A stretch of 20,405 nucleotides of DNA from an uncultured Actinotalea sp. Lineage in GTDB: Bacteria > Actinomycetota > Actinomycetes > Actinomycetales > Cellulomonadaceae. Location of the stretch: assembly GCF_946885855.1 (NCBI RefSeq), contig NZ_CAMPHH010000020.1:1-20405 (forward strand). The letters are read 5' to 3'. This document shows, piece by piece, positions 17,323 through 20,405 of the stretch. Below the pieces are notes generated by a model. It saw only the letters and a list, made by a program, of their open reading frames with translations. It had not been told where the DNA came from and did no database searches. Both the position numbers and the translations under genes were made by a program. Position 1 is the first letter of the stretch, and each line of letters begins with the position of its first letter.

Positions 17323-18057
17323 TCATGGTGCGAGCCGCTCGAGCACCCACCGGTCGCCCTCCCGCCGGTACCGGAGTCGGTCGTGCAGCCGCGACCGCCG
17401 GCCCTGCCACAGCTCGACCGCACTCGGCAGGACCCGGAACCCGCCCCAGTGCTCCGGGACCGGGACGTCGGTGCCTTCCGGGTACTTCCGCTCGAGCCCG
17501 GCGTAGCGCTCCTCGAGGACGGCCCGGCCGGGGATCACCGTGGACTGCTCGCTCGCCCACGCGCCGAGGCGGGAGCCGTGCGGCCGGGACCGGAAGTACT
17601 CCTCGGTCTCCGCGCGGTCCACCTCCTCGACGTCCCCGACGACGACGACCTGACGGTCCATCTCGAACCAGGGGAACACGAGGGAGGCCCGGGGGTTCTC
17701 CCGCATCTGGCGCGCCTTGCGCGACCGGTGGTTCGTGAAGAGCACGAACCCCCGCTCGTCCAGTCCCTTGAGCAGGACGGTCCGCGCCGACGGCGCCCCG
17801 TCGGAGTCCGCCGTGGCCAGCACCGTGGCGTTCGGCTCCAGCAGGCCGGCCGCGACGGCGTCGTCGAACCACCGGCGGAACTGGACGAACGGGTCGGGGT
17901 CCACCTGCCCCTCGAGGAGCTCACCCGCCTCGTAGGACCGGCGCAGCGCGGCGAGGTCGGCACGCCTCCGGTCGGACGAGGGCGACGCCGCCGAGGGTCC
18001 GGGCGCCGCGCCCGACGACATGCCCGCGGTGAGGTCCGGTCCGTCCATGCGCCCCAT
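17323..18057 (-). CDS. pdxH: Pyridoxamine/pyridoxine 5'-phosphate oxidase PdxH
   Basis: PdxH uses FMN and oxygen to oxidise pyridoxine or pyridoxamine 5'-phosphate to pyridoxal 5'-phosphate. The protein is 244 aa, a little longer than usual because of about 30 disordered N-terminal residues. Family features include the substrate segment [20 protein letters not shown], the FMN-binding [19 protein letters not shown] and SRKARQM, and the C-terminal signature [19 protein letters not shown]. Start choice is unclear: ATGs at 18057, 18048 and 18021 all lack a good ribosome site, and only sequence from about residue 30 is conserved. It is read in the same direction as nucS, 99 bp downstream of it; repeats and a hairpin lie between, so an own promoter is plausible. 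Confidence 0.93.
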   Translation of the reverse strand: MGRMDGPDLTAGMSSGAAPGPSAASPSSDRRRADLAALRRSYEAGELLEGQVDPDPFVQFRRWFDDAVAAGLLEPNATVLATADSDGAPSARTVLLKGLDERGFVLFTNHRSRKARQMRENPRASLVFPWFEMDRQVVVVGDVEEVDRAETEEYFRSRPHGSRLGAWASEQSTVIPGRAVLEERYAGLERKYPEGTDVPVPEHWGGFRVLPSAVELWQGRRSRLHDRLRYRREGDRWVLERLAP

Positions 18058-18096
18058 CGTGGCACGGCGGTCGTGCGGGGGGCGTACGGGCGGCCG

Positions 18097-18160
18097 CCGG
18101 CGTGGGGGCGTCTCAGCGCGACCGCAGTCGCCCCCCGGACCCGCCGCGGGGACGTCTCAG
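18097..18160. repeat. Direct repeat and GC hairpin at the nucS 3' end
   Basis: Two 20-bp copies at 18097-18116 and 18141-18160 match at 17 of 20 bases; both end in CGTCTCAG. The second copy contains the nucS stop codon (TGA on the minus strand, 18157-18159). Between and overlapping them, GGGGGCG (18104-18110) pairs with CGCCCCC (18129-18135) across an 18-nt loop, giving a possible terminator-like hairpin for the nucS transcript without a T-tract. Confidence 0.65.
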
Positions 18161-18852
18161 AACAGCCGGGAGTCCACGTCGTCCACGCCACGCATCGCGT
18201 CGTAGTCCAGCACGACGCAGGAGATGCCACGGTCCTGGGCGAGCACACGCGCCTGGGGCTTGATCTCCTGGGCGGCGAACACCCCCCGCACGGGCTGCAG
18301 GTGGGGGTCCCGGTTGAGGAGCTCCAGGTACCGCGTCAGCTGCTCGACGCCGTCGATGTCGCCCCGTCGCTTGATCTCGACGGCCACGGTGCCGCCCTCG
18401 GGGTGCCGGGCGAGGATGTCGACCGGGCCGATCGCCGTCGGGTACTCCCGCCGGACGAGCACGTGGCCGGTCCCCAGCAGGTCGATCTGCTCGGCCAGCA
18501 GGGCCTGCAGGTGAGCCTCCACGCCGTCCTTGACGAGCCCCGGGTCGACCCCGAGGTCGTGCGCGGAGTCGTGCAGGACGTCGTGCAGCTCGATCTCGAG
18601 CCGGTCGTCGGACTTGGCGTGCTGCACCTGCCACACCGCCGTGACCCCGGTCCCGCGGGCCTGGGGCGACGGCTCCGTCACCGCGAGGGAGCACGGGGGG
18701 CTCATCCAGTTCAGGGGCTTGTAGGAGCCACCGTCGGAGTGCAGCAGCACGCTCCCGTCCGCCTTGACGACGATGAGCCGGGTCGCCAGCGGCAGGTGCG
18801 CCGACAGCCTGCCCGTGTACCGGGCCGCGCAGCGGGCGACGACGAGCCGCAC
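18157..18852 (-). CDS. nucS: Mismatch-specific endonuclease NucS (EndoMS)
   Basis: NucS cuts both strands at mismatched base pairs and provides mismatch repair in actinobacteria lacking MutS-MutL. The protein is 231 aa. The N-terminal DNA-binding domain begins [20 protein letters not shown] and contains KPLNWMSPP near residues 45-53. The C-terminal nuclease domain has the RecB-like triad D145 in GPVDIL, then E159 and K161 in VEIKRR, followed by QLTRYLELL. The last residues, DSRLF, resemble a sliding-clamp binding motif. The GTG at 18852 overlaps the DUF2550 stop by one base (TAGTG) and has AAGGG about 7 nt upstream, so it is probably coupled to that gene at the end of the ATP synthase transcript. 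Confidence 0.95.
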   Translation of the reverse strand: MRLVVARCAARYTGRLSAHLPLATRLIVVKADGSVLLHSDGGSYKPLNWMSPPCSLAVTEPSPQARGTGVTAVWQVQHAKSDDRLEIELHDVLHDSAHDLGVDPGLVKDGVEAHLQALLAEQIDLLGTGHVLVRREYPTAIGPVDILARHPEGGTVAVEIKRRGDIDGVEQLTRYLELLNRDPHLQPVRGVFAAQEIKPQARVLAQDRGISCVVLDYDAMRGVDDVDSRLF

Positions 18853-19280
18853 TAGATCACCCTTCCGACGGGCCGGGGCCCGGACTCGAGCCAGGACACG
18901 AGGCCGGCGCACGCCGGCGCGGACATGAGCGCCTGGAAGCGGTCGTCGCCGTGGACGCACCGCACCAGCAGGAGCGGCTGGCCGCGCTCGTCCAGCTCCT
19001 CCAGGACCACGCGCTCCACGATCGTGAGCTCCGCCCGGGAGAACGACGCCGCCGGGCGCGGCCACAGCGACAGCAGGCGCCACCACACCAGGCGAGAGCT
19101 CGTGTAGTGCGCGATCCCGGTGGACCAGGAGCCCTCGGCGCCGCCGTCCGGGCGCAACCCGCAGGAGAACGAGCCGACCCGGCGCGACAGCGTCGACTGG
19201 CGGGACCAGAACATGGCCAGCAGGACGCCGACCACGAGCAGGAGCGCTCCCAGGACGATCAGCGCACCGGTGAGCTCCAC
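18852..19280 (-). CDS. DUF2550 family membrane protein
   Basis: The protein is 142 aa. One N-terminal transmembrane segment (about residues 4-24, [21 protein letters not shown]) is followed by a cytoplasmic domain with [32 protein letters not shown] and [16 protein letters not shown]. This fits the DUF2550 family, usually found between atpC and nucS in actinobacteria; no function is established. The GTG at 19280 begins 24 bp after atpC with only a weak G-rich ribosome site. Its TAG stop overlaps the nucS start by one base. Confidence 0.88.
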   Translation of the reverse strand: MELTGALIVLGALLLVVGVLLAMFWSRQSTLSRRVGSFSCGLRPDGGAEGSWSTGIAHYTSSRLVWWRLLSLWPRPAASFSRAELTIVERVVLEELDERGQPLLLVRCVHGDDRFQALMSAPACAGLVSWLESGPRPVGRVI

Positions 19281-19304
19281 GCGCAGGCCCCGACGTCGTC
19301 CCGG

Positions 19305-19586
19305 TCAGCGCGCGGTGGTCGAGGAGGCCGTGCCGTCGGCGTGGTCGACGACGACCGTGACCCGGTCGCCGTCCACCGACAGGAACCCGGAGTCGATCCG
19401 GACCTGCTGCGTGCCACCCGAGGTGGGTGTGATCCGCACCGTGCCGGCGCGCAGCGTGGCGAGCACCGGGGCGTGGCCCGGCAGGATGCCGATGTCGCCG
19501 TCGGCGGCCGGCGCGCTCACCATGCTGGCCTCGCCGGACCAGACCTTGTGGTCGGCCGCGACGAGGTCGACCTCCAGGTGTGCCAC
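19305..19586 (-). CDS. atpC: ATP synthase epsilon subunit AtpC (short form)
   Basis: Epsilon is part of the central stalk of F1Fo ATP synthase and links gamma to the c-ring. The protein is 93 aa. It has the N-terminal beta-sandwich ([58 protein letters not shown]) and stops there. The C-terminal two-helix domain of 120-140 aa epsilon subunits, which restrains ATP hydrolysis, is absent. I recall short forms in several Micrococcales, so this is probably ancestral in the lineage, not a truncation. The GTG at 19586 has GAGGAG about 7 nt upstream. A 106-bp gap with two hairpins separates it from atpD. Confidence 0.95.
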   Translation of the reverse strand: MAHLEVDLVAADHKVWSGEASMVSAPAADGDIGILPGHAPVLATLRAGTVRITPTSGGTQQVRIDSGFLSVDGDRVTVVVDHADGTASSTTAR

Positions 19587-19612
19587 GGGTGTCTCCTCGG
19601 GTCGTGGGTGGT

Positions 19613-19629
19613 CGGGCCCTGCGGGCCCG
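19613..19629. repeat. Short hairpin in the atpC leader
   Basis: CGGGCCC (19613-19619) and GGGCCCG (19623-19629) pair perfectly around a 3-nt loop. The element lies 27 nt upstream of the atpC start and just 3' of the larger atpD-atpC hairpin on the mRNA. Confidence 0.6.
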
Positions 19630-19645
19630 GCGGGGTGCCGGGTGC

Positions 19646-19679
19646 GCTGCCCGGGGCCGGCTCACCGGCCCCGGGCAGC
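19646..19679 (-). promoter_or_regulatory. Perfect 15-bp stem hairpin between atpD and atpC
   Basis: GCTGCCCGGGGCCGG (19646-19660) pairs with 19665-19679 without a mismatch, closing on four bases (TGAG on the mRNA strand). It starts 13 nt after the atpD stop. There is no T-tract, and atpC, DUF2550 and nucS follow on the same strand. It could stabilise the upstream mRNA, cause partial termination or serve as a processing site that sets the ratio of beta to epsilon. Confidence 0.75.
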
Positions 19680-19692
19680 ACGACCGGGTCGG

Positions 19693-20405
<713 letters not shown>

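Noticed and set aside
17199..17423. N-terminal extension of the beta-glucosidase frame
   Set aside because: It would cover the operator and candidate -10, overlap pdxH, and add sequence unlike GH1 enzymes, which begin near FPADFLWG.

Overview
The window is about 20.4 kb of very GC-rich DNA, coding on both strands. Almost every codon in the recognisable genes ends in G or C. The gene content points to an actinobacterium: a GlgE/TreS/maltokinase alpha-glucan pathway, a NucS (EndoMS) mismatch endonuclease behind the ATP synthase operon, and a hendecad coiled-coil protein of the DivIVA/Scy kind. A cellobiose-type LacI operator in front of a GH1 beta-glucosidase and a short ATP synthase epsilon subunit suggest Micrococcales, perhaps near Cellulomonas. 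That last placement is inference.

Left block (1-7736, plus strand): glgE, treS, maltokinase and glgB. TreS makes maltose from trehalose, the kinase makes maltose-1-phosphate, GlgE adds maltosyl units to alpha-1,4-glucan, and GlgB branches the chain. glgE and treS overlap by 4 nt. A long two-part hairpin ends the block.

Middle block, minus strand (7882-11370): a membrane protein and a lipoprotein overlapping by 4 nt, then a cysteine-free thioredoxin-fold/TPR protein. Divergent from these, on the plus strand, is a 732-residue protein with 48 uninterrupted 11-residue repeats, followed by a small conserved hypothetical gene.

Right block (14430-20405, minus strand): an alpha/beta hydrolase, a small zinc-ribbon-like protein, a GH1 beta-glucosidase with a LacI-type operator, pdxH, and the end of the ATP synthase operon (atpD partial, atpC) running into a DUF2550 membrane protein and nucS. 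A perfect 15-bp stem hairpin lies between atpD and atpC.

Two features stand out. One is the phase-perfect hendecad rod. The other is that four minus-strand genes carry short direct repeats at or just past their stop codon; in one case a 17-bp unit repeated three times places a TGA in each reading frame. I saw no tRNA, rRNA, CRISPR array, transposase or phage gene. No stretch longer than 300 bases lacks a gene.
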